Shown here: in pieces, positions 34,508 to 44,192 of the stretch
How positions within the stretch are numbered: the first letter of the stretch is position 1
How the letters are laid out: every line of letters starts with the position of its first letter
DNA from: Gemmatimonadota bacterium
GTDB taxonomy: Bacteria > Gemmatimonadota > Gemmatimonadetes > Longimicrobiales > Longimicrobiaceae
DNA: 64,000 bases
Reading direction: 5' to 3'
NCBI GenBank assembly: GCA_028287185.1
Contig: JAQBQD010000043.1
Location: 124,001-188,000, forward strand
Position numbers and translations under genes: made by a program
Notes under the pieces: generated by a model
Seen by the model: only the letters and a program-made list of their open reading frames with translations
Told to the model about the DNA's origin: nothing
The model's database searches: none

Positions 34508-37500
34508 TCACGGCGCCTGGCTCACGACGAAGGTGCCGCCGCCGCTTCGGCCGTGGACGCCGGGGTTGTACATCTCCTCGGCGTGCGCGGGGGCGGAGGT
34601 GAAGCGCCCGGCGCTGGTGGCGCGCGCCAGGTAGGTGGCGGAGTAGGTGCCCTTCCAGAGCGCGCGAGCGAAGTAGACCACGCGGTCGTCGCGGATCTCG
34701 GTGTGGTCGAACGGCGACCACATCCCCGAGTTCCAGCTCCCGAAGAGCCAGCTCCGCGCGGGCGTCTCCTCCTCGGATCCCAGCACGTCCGGCGTGAAGG
34801 GGCTCACGGTGCGCAGGCTCAGGTCCACCGCCTCCAGGCCGGCGGGCAGGGGATCGTCCAGCACCACCATGTCGCGCTCGTCGGGCACCGTCAGGCGCAG
34901 GCGCACGCGCACCACCTGGCCTTCGGCGACCGACGTGAGGGGGCGATGCGTGTCCACCGACTCGTACCAGCGCTCCACCGCGATCCCCTCGTCGCGCGGG
35001 GTGAACGCCGGCCGCGACGCCACCTCGCGCACGGCCAGGTGGTAATAGATGCCTCCGCCCGCACCGGCCGCCCGCAGCGAGACGCGCAGCACCTTCCGCC
35101 CGTCCGGCAGGGTGGAGACGAGGCCGGCGAGCGAGGCCAGGGAGTCGCGGCCCTCCGCGCGCCGGGCGCGGCGCTCGGCGAGCACGCGGCCGCCCTGCGT
35201 CACCCGCACCATCCGCTCGGCGGCGCCGCGCTGCGTGCCGTCGTAGCGCAGCAGCGCCAGCAGGGCGGACGAGTAGTCCTGCGTGCTCCAGCCGTCCCGG
35301 GTGGCCGCGCTTCCCTGCTGGAGCAGCGTCTCCGCCAGCGCGCCCAGCGACGGGTGCTCCGGGCGCAGCGCCAGCGTGGCCGTCATCAGCCGCGCGACGG
35401 GCCGCACGCGCGAGGGGAAGTAGAAGCCCTCGTTGAACGCGGCGTTGGGAAGCACCAGCCGCGCGCCGCGGAGGTGCGCGCCCGCCCAGGCGGCGTCCAG
35501 CAGCCGCAGCGCCGGCTCGCGCATGCCGCGCCGGCCCAGCACCTCGGCCAGCACCACGCGGTCCTCCCACGCCATGCGCGAGGCCTGGCCCAGCAGCACG
35601 TTCTCGGCGGGCACGTCCGGCCGGCCCAGGCGGCTCAGCAGGTCCGCCGCGGCCAGCCGCTCGGACATCACCCACTGGACGTCCGAATCCTGCGCCCGCA
35701 CCTCGCGCAGCAGGGTGGGGTCGTGCAGGGCGCGCGTCAGGTAGCGGCCCATGCGCGCCAGCACGCTGTCGCTCACCGCCACCCGCGCGGCGCGCGCCTC
35801 CAGCAGCACCCGCCCCGCGTAGCCGGTCAGCCAGGGCGAGCTCCAGTCCCGCGCGTCCCACAGCCCGATCGCCCCGTCCTGCCGCTGCCGGCGCGACAGG
35901 ACGCGGACCGCGCGCTCGATGCGGGCCCGCGCGTCCGCCGGCACCACCGCCGGACCGCCCGCCTGCCGCGCGCGGTAGAGGGCGATCAGGGGCAGCGCCT
36001 GGCTGGCGACCTGCTCCGAGCAGTCGTACGGGTACACGTCCAGCCGCCGCTGGTATGCCTGGACGATGGCCAGCGGCGAGGTGCCGAAGCCCAGCTCCAG
36101 GCGCGAGCGCGCCGGGTCCAGCTCCTCGGGCAGCACCATCTCCACCGTGGCCGTGTCGCGCAGCATCCCGGACGCGGAGTGCACCACGGGACGGTTGGCC
36201 GGGCGGATGGGAAGGCGCACCTGCACGCCGTCCTCCTCGCCGCCGCCGGTGGCCCGGAAGCGGAAGGTGGCGCTGTCGCCCGCGGGCGCCGTGAAGCGGA
36301 AGCGCGCCTCCGCGCCGCGCCCCGCGAGCAGCGAGACCGTCTGCGACGCCGGGCCGGCGAGGGTGATGCCCGTGGCGTCCGCCCGCACCAGCGCCTGCAC
36401 GGGCGCGCCGAAGCGGTGGTTCACGACGATGCCCGCCAGGAAGTCGTCGCCCTCGCGCACGAAGCGGGGCAGGGCGGGGCGGGCCAGCAGCGGCTTCGTC
36501 GCCCGCAGCGGCGCGGATCCGGCGCCGTAGCGGTCGCCCGCCGTCACCGCCACGGCCATCACCCGGAAGGTCGTCGCGTTGTCCGGCAGCGCGGCGGACG
36601 CCACGGCCTCGCCGCTCGCGTCCGTCACGACGGAGCCCAGGAAGAACGCCGTGGGGCGGAAGCGGGAGCGCAGCACGCCCGTGAGGTCGTGCCCGCCGCC
36701 GCCGCCGGGGCTGCGCGTGCCCTTCTGCCCCTCGGGCACCTGCGGGGCCACGGACACCAGGTTGCTCGCCAGCCGCATCCCCAGCCCCCGTGCCTGGTAG
36801 ACCAGGTCGATGGGGTCGGGCGTGTGGTATCCCGTCAGGGAGAGGACGCCTTCGTCCACCGCCCACAGCGTCACCTCCGACGCCTGCGGGCGCCCCCCGG
36901 CGTCGCGCACCCGCACGCGGACGCGGGCCGTGTCGCCGGGGCGGTACTCGTCGCGGAGCGGCTTCACCTCCACCGCCAGGCGCTTCACCTCCGGCGTCAC
37001 CCGCAGCTCCGCGTAGCCCACGCGCAGGGTGGGCCGGCCGGGGTCGCCCACCGTGCCCATGCGGCCCGTGCGGCCCCGCACGACGACGACGGACACGAAG
37101 ACGTTGGGCGCGTACGCCTCGGTGACGGGCAGCCTGAGGGTGTAGGTGCCGGAGGTGATGCGGACGCGGCGCTGCTCCAGCACCCGCTCGCGCTCCACCG
37201 TCACCCACGCCTCGGCGTCCGTGAAGGGCGATGCGATGAGCACCGTGGCCGTGTCGCCCACGGAGTAGCGCGGCTTGTCGGGCACCACGTCCATCTTGAA
37301 CTTGCTCTCGTCGTTCCACGGCACCCATCCACCGCCCACCGCCCACCGGCTGAAGCGGGTGTGCACGGCGCGCCCCTGCGGGTCCTTGGAGGCGAGCGAC
37401 ACCGTGTACCGCCCGCCCTCGCGCGGGGTGAAGGTGCAGGGCGCGGGGCCGGCGGCCGTCGTGAGCCGGCAGGTGGCCACGGTGTCGCTCACCCACTGGC

Positions 37501-40222
37501 CCACCTCGTCGTAGACGCCGTCCCGCTCGCGGCGGACGGTGTGCCACTCCTCGCGGACGACGGAGCTCGTCACTGTGACGCCCGTCACCGCGTGCCCGTC
37601 CGGGCGCACGGCGACGACGCCCACGCGCACGGGGGCGCCGGACGCCCAGAAGTAGCCGCCGCCCTCCACCTTCGCGCCCAGGTAGAAGTCGGCCGGGTGC
37701 ACGAGTACGGAGGCCGACCCGCTCACCGTCTGCCGGTTCGCGTCCACCACCTGGGCGTCGATGAACAGACGCGCGGGCCGGCCGTCGGGCTGCGGCTCGG
37801 CCTTTACCCGCAGCTCGCGGAAGCCCCGCGCGTCCAGTGTGTCCACCCCGCTGCCCAGCGGCAGGTCCTGGCCCCACGCCTCGTCGTCCCATCCCCCTTC
37901 GTCGCCCAGCACGTAGCCGTCCATTCCCGGCACGACGATCTCCCAGGGACCCACCACCGTCTGCCGCGCGGACCACCGCACGGGGGCGTGCGCCATCGGG
38001 GCGCCGAACAGGTAACGGGCGCCCACGGTGGCGCCGACCGTCTGGCCGGCGAAGTGGGGCTGGCTGTCCGTCGCCACGTCCACCAGGAACTCCGGCGGAC
38101 GGTACTCGGCCACCTGGTACGACGTGGTCCCCACGCTCCGCCAGCGCCCGTCGCGCCGCATCAGGATCTCCACCCCGTAGCTGCCCAGCGGCAGCTCCGC
38201 CGGCAGGCGGAGCGTCTGGTCGGCCGTGCCGAAGCGGCTGAGCGAGCCCGTGACCTCGCGCAGCGCCTTGCCCTCGCGGTCGGAGAAGCGCCAGCGCAGC
38301 GAATCGCCGCGCGGGGGCGGGGCCAGCGCGCCCAGGGGCCCGCGCCGAACGATGGCCTTGGCGTACACGGGCTCGCCGGGCCGGTAGATGCCGCGCTCGG
38401 TGAAGACGGCGCCGGCGACGGGGGCGCGCTCCTCGCCCCACGCGGACGACACGCCGAAGGCATACGGCCCCAGGTCCGGGTCGTACGCGTTGATGCCCAC
38501 CAGTGCGCGGTCGTCCGCGAGCTGGGCCGAGACGTATCCCTCGAAGCTGGTCCAGCGGCAGTCGTCGCCGCAGTCCCCCTTCCGCGGCGTGGGGCGGAAG
38601 CCGGTGAGCGTGGCGATGCCCCGCGCGTCGGTGCGGGCGGCGGCGCGCGGCGCGCCGGCGGTGTCGTGCAGGGTGACCGCCACCCCCGCGCGGGGGCGGC
38701 CGTCGCTCACGCCCGTCACCCACACCACCGCCTGGTCCACGCCCACGCGGGCGTGCACGGCCAGGTCCGTCACCTGCACCAGCGCCATCGGCTCGCCGCC
38801 GTCGTCCACCGCGGCCGTGTCCACGCCGCGGCCGCCCACGCGCACGGCCAGCAGCGTCCCGCGGCGGGTACGCGCGTCGCCGGCCGGAAGGCGCACGCCG
38901 GTGACGGCGCTCACGTCCTGCCGGTTGCGCACGGCCAAGCGCCGCCGCTCGGCCGTCGGAGCCAGCCGCTTCCAGGCCTCGCCCCATCCGCCCCAGCCGT
39001 GGCTCAGCAGGCGGGCCTCCATCGACCGGGGCACCGTCGCGACCGCCACACGCAGGGTGTCCACGTTCACGTGCTGCACCGCCAGCGTGCGGAAGCCCGC
39101 GCGCTCCACGACCATCTTGCCGTGCGGGTACATCACCGAGGGCGGCACGCCGGGCGTGCGGAACGTGGTGGAGAGCGTCGCCGGAAGCCGCTGGCCGAAG
39201 ACATCCGCAAGCTCCGCGTCCACCGTGATGCCGTAGGCGCGGCGGGGCTCCAGCCGGCCCTCCAGGCGCCAGCGGTCGGAGCTTGCCGCCGTGTCGCCCA
39301 CCATGAAGCGGCGGCCCGGGCCCAGGTGCACGTAGCGCTTCACGTCCGCGCCGCGCACGGGCGTGGAGAAGACCATCTCCGCCGGGCCGTAGTGGCAGCC
39401 GCCGGTTTCCGGGCACCCGGCGTGCAGCACCCGCAGTGGTCCGTAGGTGCCGAACGCCCAGTGGAGCCGCGTGCCCGCCACGCTGTCCAGGCTGGCGGGC
39501 AGCACCAGCGTGGCCGGGCACCCGGCGGGAAGCGGACGCACGGGCTCCACCTCCACGACGCGGCGGAGGTCGTGCGTGGTGTCGTTCCCCGTGGCGCCCA
39601 TCCACAGGAACCAGGTGGGGTCGTCCGCGTTCCGGGCCCGGATCCCCAGCGCGCGCAGGGCCACGGTGCCCCCGCCGCCGCACCCGCCGGCCAGCTCGAT
39701 GCGCCCGGCCGCCGCCAGGGCGGCCGGGTCTGCGGTGCTGCTCACCAGCACGCGGAGCCGGGGCGAGGGCGGGAGGAAGCGGTTGATCTCGTGCGGGCCC
39801 ACGGGGTCGCCGGCCAGCACGCGCGCCCGCTCCACGTGGAAGGCGAAGGTGTACGGCCCCGCGAGCCGGCTCCCGTCCATGGCCGCGAAGGTGTCGGCGA
39901 TGCGCACGCGGTAGTCCGTGCCCGGCTCCAGCGGCTGCGCGGGAGTGAAGCGCAACGTCACGGGATCGCGCCACTCCACCTTCCCCTCGACCGCCGGGTC
40001 GATGCGGAACACCGATGCCGCCTCCACCATCTCCTCCAGCCCGCCCGCCACCGGCCGGTCGAAGGTCACCGTCACCGCGTCTCCCGGCGTGCCGCTGGTG
40101 TCCGGCGAGGTGCGCAGCACGCCCAGCACGCGCCCTGGCGGCTGGGACGCGCGCGTGGAACGGAGCGCGAAGAACCCGGAGAGTCCGAGAACCGCGAGCA
40201 GCACAGCCGCTGGCCGATGCAT
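34508..40222 (-). CDS. bacterial alpha-2-macroglobulin (YfhM-type)
   Basis: A 1904-aa periplasmic protease trap. The N-terminus (VLLAVLGLSGFFALRSTRAS) is a signal or anchor without a clear lipobox Cys. A Big_5-like strand set (PGDAVTVTFDRPVAGG) comes first, then many MG domains (ERGIYRPGEPVYAKAI is the usual MG anchor) and the A2M domain. The thioester site is PYDCSEQVASQ with Cys1401 and Gln1404, so the C-x-E-Q bond should form and allow covalent capture of attacking proteases. The receptor-like C-terminal part ends AHAEEMYNPGVHGRSGGG. With PbpC downstream it likely protects and repairs the cell wall. A TATCTT box at 40279-40274 is a candidate -10. Confidence 0.95.
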   Translation of the reverse strand: MHRPAAVLLAVLGLSGFFALRSTRASQPPGRVLGVLRTSPDTSGTPGDAVTVTFDRPVAGGLEEMVEAASVFRIDPAVEGKVEWRDPVTLRFTPAQPLEPGTDYRVRIADTFAAMDGSRLAGPYTFAFHVERARVLAGDPVGPHEINRFLPPSPRLRVLVSSTADPAALAAAGRIELAGGCGGGGTVALRALGIRARNADDPTWFLWMGATGNDTTHDLRRVVEVEPVRPLPAGCPATLVLPASLDSVAGTRLHWAFGTYGPLRVLHAGCPETGGCHYGPAEMVFSTPVRGADVKRYVHLGPGRRFMVGDTAASSDRWRLEGRLEPRRAYGITVDAELADVFGQRLPATLSTTFRTPGVPPSVMYPHGKMVVERAGFRTLAVQHVNVDTLRVAVATVPRSMEARLLSHGWGGWGEAWKRLAPTAERRRLAVRNRQDVSAVTGVRLPAGDARTRRGTLLAVRVGGRGVDTAAVDDGGEPMALVQVTDLAVHARVGVDQAVVWVTGVSDGRPRAGVAVTLHDTAGAPRAAARTDARGIATLTGFRPTPRKGDCGDDCRWTSFEGYVSAQLADDRALVGINAYDPDLGPYAFGVSSAWGEERAPVAGAVFTERGIYRPGEPVYAKAIVRRGPLGALAPPPRGDSLRWRFSDREGKALREVTGSLSRFGTADQTLRLPAELPLGSYGVEILMRRDGRWRSVGTTSYQVAEYRPPEFLVDVATDSQPHFAGQTVGATVGARYLFGAPMAHAPVRWSARQTVVGPWEIVVPGMDGYVLGDEGGWDDEAWGQDLPLGSGVDTLDARGFRELRVKAEPQPDGRPARLFIDAQVVDANRQTVSGSASVLVHPADFYLGAKVEGGGYFWASGAPVRVGVVAVRPDGHAVTGVTVTSSVVREEWHTVRRERDGVYDEVGQWVSDTVATCRLTTAAGPAPCTFTPREGGRYTVSLASKDPQGRAVHTRFSRWAVGGGWVPWNDESKFKMDVVPDKPRYSVGDTATVLIASPFTDAEAWVTVERERVLEQRRVRITSGTYTLRLPVTEAYAPNVFVSVVVVRGRTGRMGTVGDPGRPTLRVGYAELRVTPEVKRLAVEVKPLRDEYRPGDTARVRVRVRDAGGRPQASEVTLWAVDEGVLSLTGYHTPDPIDLVYQARGLGMRLASNLVSVAPQVPEGQKGTRSPGGGGGHDLTGVLRSRFRPTAFFLGSVVTDASGEAVASAALPDNATTFRVMAVAVTAGDRYGAGSAPLRATKPLLARPALPRFVREGDDFLAGIVVNHRFGAPVQALVRADATGITLAGPASQTVSLLAGRGAEARFRFTAPAGDSATFRFRATGGGEEDGVQVRLPIRPANRPVVHSASGMLRDTATVEMVLPEELDPARSRLELGFGTSPLAIVQAYQRRLDVYPYDCSEQVASQALPLIALYRARQAGGPAVVPADARARIERAVRVLSRRQRQDGAIGLWDARDWSSPWLTGYAGRVLLEARAARVAVSDSVLARMGRYLTRALHDPTLLREVRAQDSDVQWVMSERLAAADLLSRLGRPDVPAENVLLGQASRMAWEDRVVLAEVLGRRGMREPALRLLDAAWAGAHLRGARLVLPNAAFNEGFYFPSRVRPVARLMTATLALRPEHPSLGALAETLLQQGSAATRDGWSTQDYSSALLALLRYDGTQRGAAERMVRVTQGGRVLAERRARRAEGRDSLASLAGLVSTLPDGRKVLRVSLRAAGAGGGIYYHLAVREVASRPAFTPRDEGIAVERWYESVDTHRPLTSVAEGQVVRVRLRLTVPDERDMVVLDDPLPAGLEAVDLSLRTVSPFTPDVLGSEEETPARSWLFGSWNSGMWSPFDHTEIRDDRVVYFARALWKGTYSATYLARATSAGRFTSAPAHAEEMYNPGVHGRSGGGTFVVSQAP

Positions 40223-40740
40223 GTGGAGATGGGACGTGGAGGGGAGCGGGCGGGCACGAACCGTCAGGCAGGCAAGATAAGGGTTTTTCGCCGGCCGGAA
40301 AGGCCTTTCATCGCATGGCCGCTCGCGGTTTCGCGGACGCGGCGCGAAGTTGATCGCCCGTGTGTAAATTCAGGAAATTCGGTGGATGGATCCAAGTGGA
40401 CGGGCGGCATTCCTCGTTTCCCCACAGGAGCTTCCGGGCACGCTGGATTCGGCTCCGACGCGCCTGCGATCGGCCGTCCCTCGCCGCTTCATCACGTCGG
40501 ACGAGGGCGTGTCTCATAGCTCCCATACACGACGTCGGGGTTTGCACGCCATTCCGTATGCAATACGCATCTCCGAAAATGCGCGCCATCGGCTGGTGGT
40601 TTTCCGTGTGCAGGCATCCGCTCCCCCGTCGACCAGCCGGCGAGAGCTCGAAAACCCAGCTTCGGCTGATCCATGGACCGAGGTGGTTCATCGACGGATC
40701 GGCGACACGGGCGGGGCTTCGGACCTTCCCGACGGGTCCC
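40223..40740. other. intergenic region of about 520 nt
   Basis: Divergent between the A2M and TetR genes and less GC-rich than the flanks. It has the possible A2M -10 (40279-40274, minus strand). No convincing gene, hairpin or RNA is seen in the remainder. Confidence 0.45.
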
Positions 40741-40770
40741 TTGACATACATACCGACTGGTCTGTATGCT
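40741..40770 (+). promoter_or_regulatory. TetR promoter with embedded operator palindrome
   Basis: TTGACA (40741-40746), an 18-nt spacer and TATGCT (40765-40770). CATACCGACTGGTCTGTATG (40749-40768) is a near-perfect palindrome (16 of 20 positions symmetric) covering the spacer and most of the -10. This is the layout of an autoregulated TetR operator. The predicted transcript start near 40777 abuts the ATG at 40778, so the mRNA would be leaderless. Confidence 0.85.
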
Positions 40771-40777
40771 GTCGGCC

Positions 40778-41392
40778 ATGAGCACGCAGCCAGTCGCGAC
40801 CCGCGCGGATGCCACCCGCCGCAACCTCCTGGACGCCGCGTTCGGGGAGTTCTACCGCAACGGCTTCCAGGGCGGCAGCCTGAACCGCATCGTGGAGGCG
40901 GCGGGGGTGACCAAGGGCGCGCTCTTCCACCACTTCGCGGGCAAGCGGGAGCTGGGCTACGCGGTGGTGGACGAGGTGATCGAGCCGCTGCTCCGGGAGC
41001 GCTGGTTCAGCCCGCTCGCCGGTTCCGTGGAGCCCATCGCGGCCATGAAGCAGGCGTTCCGGCGCTTCATCCGCATGGACGTGGACGGCGGCTCGTGGGT
41101 GTACGGCTGCCCGCTCAACAACCTGGCGCAGGAGATGTCGCCGCTGGACGAGGGGTTCCGCGCGCGCATCGAGCGGCTGTACACGACGTGGCGCCAGACC
41201 TTCGCGGCGGCCCTGGCGGCCGGGATCGCCCACGGCAGCGTACGGAGCGACATCGACACGGCCCAGGCGGCCACGCTCATCGTCGCCGCGCAGATGGGCA
41301 TCTGGGGCACGGGCAAGTACTCGCAGGACGGGGCGCTGATGACGCAGGCCGGCGAGGCGCTGTGCGCCTACCTGGACATGCTCGCGGCCTGA
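40778..41392 (+). CDS. TetR/AcrR family repressor
   Basis: A 204-aa TetR regulator. The DNA-binding domain (about 8-60) has TRRNLLDAAFGEFYRNGFQGGSL and the recognition helix VTKGALFHHFAGKREL. The ligand domain contains GCPLNNLAQEM, shared with TetR proteins that respond to small lipophilic molecules. The ATG at 40778 was chosen because an in-frame ATG at 40766 lies within the -10 box. It heads a likely operon with the DoxX-like and VOC genes and probably binds the palindrome in its own promoter. Confidence 0.93.
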   Translation: MSTQPVATRADATRRNLLDAAFGEFYRNGFQGGSLNRIVEAAGVTKGALFHHFAGKRELGYAVVDEVIEPLLRERWFSPLAGSVEPIAAMKQAFRRFIRMDVDGGSWVYGCPLNNLAQEMSPLDEGFRARIERLYTTWRQTFAAALAAGIAHGSVRSDIDTAQAATLIVAAQMGIWGTGKYSQDGALMTQAGEALCAYLDMLAA

Positions 41393-41483
41393 GGCGTTCG
41401 GAAGCGGCGGGACGGAAGGGACGGAAGGACGGTTCGGCGCATCCGATTTCGCGGCAGTTCACCATCCAACCACCGGAGCATCC

Positions 41484-41921
41484 ATGGCAAGCCAGGCGAT
41501 CGACGCAGCTTCACTCCCGGCCGGCACCGTCGGTGCGTCCAGGACCCGCGTGTGGGCGGGACGCATCCTCACCGTGATCCCCGTGCTCTTCCTGGCGATG
41601 GACGGCGCCATGAAGGTCGTGAAGATCGAGCCGGTCACCCAGGCGATGGCGCAGCTCGGGTATCCCGACACGCTCGCGCGGGGACTGGGCGTGCTGCTGC
41701 TCGCGTGCACCCTGCTGTACGCGGTGCCGCGCACGGCGGTGCTTGGGGCCATCCTGCTCACCGGCTACCTGGGCGGGGCGATCGCGACCCACCTCCGCGT
41801 CGGCGACCCGCTGCTTTCCCACGTTCTCTTCCCCGTCTACGTCGCGCTGATGATCTGGGGAGGGATCTACCTGCGCGACGACCGGTTGCGCGCCCTCCTT
41901 CCCCTGCGGAGCGACCGATGA
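41484..41921 (+). CDS. DoxX-like membrane protein
   Basis: A 145-aa protein with four membrane helices and the DoxX-type features: a WAGRILTVIPVLFLAMDGAMKV helix, the VTQAMAQLGYP motif, LLLACTLLYAVPRTAVLGA and a TGYLGGAIATHLRVGDP loop before the last helix. DoxX proteins take part in thiosulfate/sulfide or thiol redox processes, but this subgroup has no defined role. It is the second gene of the TetR operon and overlaps the VOC gene in an ATGA junction. Confidence 0.87.
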   Translation: MASQAIDAASLPAGTVGASRTRVWAGRILTVIPVLFLAMDGAMKVVKIEPVTQAMAQLGYPDTLARGLGVLLLACTLLYAVPRTAVLGAILLTGYLGGAIATHLRVGDPLLSHVLFPVYVALMIWGGIYLRDDRLRALLPLRSDR

Positions 41922-42331
41922 AAGAGATCACCCCGTACCTCAACTTCGACGGCACCTGCCGCGAGGCCATGACGTTCTACCAGGGCGTGCTGGGCGGCGA
42001 GATGTTCGTGATGACCTTCGGCGAGGGCGAGTTCGACTCGCCGCCCGAGGCCAGGGACCGGCTGATCCACGCCCGCCTGACGCGCGGCTCCATGGTACTG
42101 ATGGCCTCGGACAGCATGCCGGGGATGGAGCTGAAGAAGGGCAACGACGTGTGGCTCAACCTGCAGTGCGAGACGGACGAGGAGGTGGATGCGCTGTACC
42201 CGAAGCTGTCGGACGGCGGCCAGGGGATGATGGCCCCGCACGACGCGTTCTGGGGCTCGCGCTTCGCCATGCTCACGGACCGCTTCGGCTTCCACTGGAT
42301 GCTGAACCACGAGCGCCAGCCCATCGGCTGA
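41918..42331 (+). CDS. VOC-superfamily protein (PhnB-like)
   Basis: A 137-aa protein with the PhnB/3-demethylubiquinone-methyltransferase-like VOC fold: ITPYLNFDGTCREAMTFYQGVLGGE at the start, IHARLTRGSMVLMASDSMPG in the middle and FWGSRFAMLTDRFGFHWMLN at the end. Members are usually metal-dependent or have lost metal binding; the substrate is unknown. Its ATG lies in the DoxX stop codon (ATGA), so translation is coupled. Regulation by the TetR protein upstream is inferred. Confidence 0.88.
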   Translation: MKEITPYLNFDGTCREAMTFYQGVLGGEMFVMTFGEGEFDSPPEARDRLIHARLTRGSMVLMASDSMPGMELKKGNDVWLNLQCETDEEVDALYPKLSDGGQGMMAPHDAFWGSRFAMLTDRFGFHWMLNHERQPIG

Positions 42332-42475
42332 CGTCCGGGCCGCGATTCGCCCCGACGGCGATCCGCGGGCGATGCGGGCACGAGGACGCTGCCGGCCGAC
42401 GGAGATGTCGGCCGGCAGCTTCGCGTCGTGTGCCGGACGACCCTCCACGCGAGTCCGCCGCCGGTCGACGGGCGC

Positions 42476-44137
42476 TCAGTGCACGTCCGGCGGCGGGAGC
42501 GAGGCGGCGGACGGGGACGGGCGCCGCAGCAGCAGCACGAGCGGCAGGCTGCCGAGCACCACGAGGCCCAGGAACCCGAACGCGTCGCGGTAGGCCAGCA
42601 TCTGCGCCTGCACCTGCACCCGGCGGTCCAGCAGGGCCACCGCGCGGCGCCCGGCCGTGAGCTCGTCCGCGCCCGCCAGGCGGAGGCGGGCCGTCGTCCC
42701 GCCGAGCTGCTCGCGGGTCACCTGGTCGAACACCGTCACGTGCTCCACCAGGCCCGCGCGGTGGCGCGCCGTGGCGGTGATGAGCTGGGTGGCGACGAGC
42801 GCGATGCCCACGCTGCCCCCGAGCTGGCGCGCCAGGTTGAAGAGCGCCGCCGCGTGCGGCATCTCGCGCGGCGCCAGGCCCACGAAGGCCACCGTGGTGA
42901 TCGGCACGAAGATCAGCCCGAACCCCAGGCCCCGCAGCAGCACGGGCCAGAACATGTCCGGCCGCCCGCTCTCCGTGGTCAGCGTGCCGTGCATGAACAT
43001 CGACGCCGCGAGAACGACGGTGCCGGCCGCCACGATCCAGGGCGCGGGCACCACCTTCATCAGCCGCGCCGCCGACAGCATGCTCACCGCGCTCGCCACG
43101 GCGCTGGGAAAGAGCACCCACCCCGCCGTCTCGGCCGTGTAGTGGAGCAGCGACTGCATGTACAGCGGAAGCGCGAACACGCTGCCGTACAGCGCCATGC
43201 CCACCGCGCTGGCGGACAGGGTGGCGGCCGCGAGCGAGCGGTGGCGGAACACGCGCAGGTCCAGCACCGGCGCGGGAGTGCGCAGCTCCCACCACACCAT
43301 CGCCACGAGCGACGCGGCCGCCGTCGCCGCCAGGCCCGCGACCAGGCGCGACGAGAACCAGTCGTAGTGCTCGCCCCGCTCCAGCACGAACTGCAGCGAC
43401 CCGATCCCCACCGCCAGCAGCGCGAAGCCCGGCACGTCCACCCCGCCCACGTCCCGCGCGCGCGGCGGGTCCGGGCGGAAGTAGGCCGCCACGAGCAGAA
43501 AGGCCACCACGCCCAGGGGCACGTTGACCAGGAAGATCCACGGCCACGACCAGCGCTCCACGATGACCCCGCCCAGCGTGGGCCCCAGCGCCGGGCCCAC
43601 CATCATCCCGATCCCGAACAGCGCGGAGGCCATCGCCTTCTCGGCGGGCGGAAAGCTCTCGTACAGGATCGCCTGCGAGGTGGCGATGAGGGCCCCGCCG
43701 CCCACGCCCTGCACGATGCGCCAGAGGACGAGCCCCTCCAGCGACGTGGCGAGGCCGCAGAGCACGCTCGCCGCCGTGAACAGGGCCACCGACGCCAGGA
43801 AGTAGCGCTTGCGCCCGAACCGCGCGGCAAGCCAGCCCGTCATCGGCAGCACGATCACGGCGGCCAGGATGTACGCCACCGCCACCCAGGTGATCTCGTC
43901 GATGGTGGCGCCCAGGTTGCCCGACATCTGCGAGAACGCCACGTTCACGATGCTGGAGTCCACCAGCTCCATCACCGCCGCCAGGATCACCCCCAGGGCG
44001 ATAGGCCACTTGTACGCGAACGCCTCTCGCGGGGCGGCGGGCGTGGGCGGACCGGCCGGCGGAGTGACGGCAAGGCGCGGAGGCGGAGGCGCCGCTGCAA
44101 GGCCGGTGGCGACGACACGACGGGCTGCATTCGGCAT
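42476..44137 (-). CDS. DHA2-family (EmrB/QacA) MFS drug efflux transporter
   Basis: A 553-aa inner-membrane transporter with 14 predicted helices. A Pro/Ala-rich cytosolic start leads to the first helix. DHA2 signatures: MELVDSSIVNVAF (motif D1), LAARFGRKRYFLASV (motif A), LWRIVQGVGGGALIATSQA, and motif C GIGMMVGPALGPTLGG in helix 5. The second half opens after LDLRVFRHRSLA. It likely exports lipophilic drugs or toxic metabolites using the proton gradient. It is divergent from a TetR gene, and a perfect GACCGATCGGTC palindrome lies 44 nt before its start. Confidence 0.94.
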   Translation of the reverse strand: MPNAARRVVATGLAAAPPPPRLAVTPPAGPPTPAAPREAFAYKWPIALGVILAAVMELVDSSIVNVAFSQMSGNLGATIDEITWVAVAYILAAVIVLPMTGWLAARFGRKRYFLASVALFTAASVLCGLATSLEGLVLWRIVQGVGGGALIATSQAILYESFPPAEKAMASALFGIGMMVGPALGPTLGGVIVERWSWPWIFLVNVPLGVVAFLLVAAYFRPDPPRARDVGGVDVPGFALLAVGIGSLQFVLERGEHYDWFSSRLVAGLAATAAASLVAMVWWELRTPAPVLDLRVFRHRSLAAATLSASAVGMALYGSVFALPLYMQSLLHYTAETAGWVLFPSAVASAVSMLSAARLMKVVPAPWIVAAGTVVLAASMFMHGTLTTESGRPDMFWPVLLRGLGFGLIFVPITTVAFVGLAPREMPHAAALFNLARQLGGSVGIALVATQLITATARHRAGLVEHVTVFDQVTREQLGGTTARLRLAGADELTAGRRAVALLDRRVQVQAQMLAYRDAFGFLGLVVLGSLPLVLLLRRPSPSAASLPPPDVH

Positions 44138-44180
44138 GAAGATCCGCGGGTCGAAGGATTTCGAGCTACCGAGACTTTGA

Positions 44181-44192
44181 GACCGATCGGTC
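44181..44192. promoter_or_regulatory. TetR-type operator palindrome
   Basis: GACCGATCGGTC is a perfect 12-bp palindrome between the divergent efflux and TetR genes, 44 nt upstream of the efflux start. It is the usual A-C-C-G-n-n-C-G-G-T core of TetR sites. A TATAAT on the minus strand (44308-44303) may be the efflux -10; if so the operator lies in the transcribed leader. Confidence 0.65.

Noticed and set aside
33269-40519. Very long open frame (over 2400 codons) on the plus strand opposite the A2M and PbpC genes
   Set aside because: It is antisense to two clear protein families, has low-complexity His/Arg/Gly/Ala composition and no recognisable domain; high GC content keeps stop codons rare.
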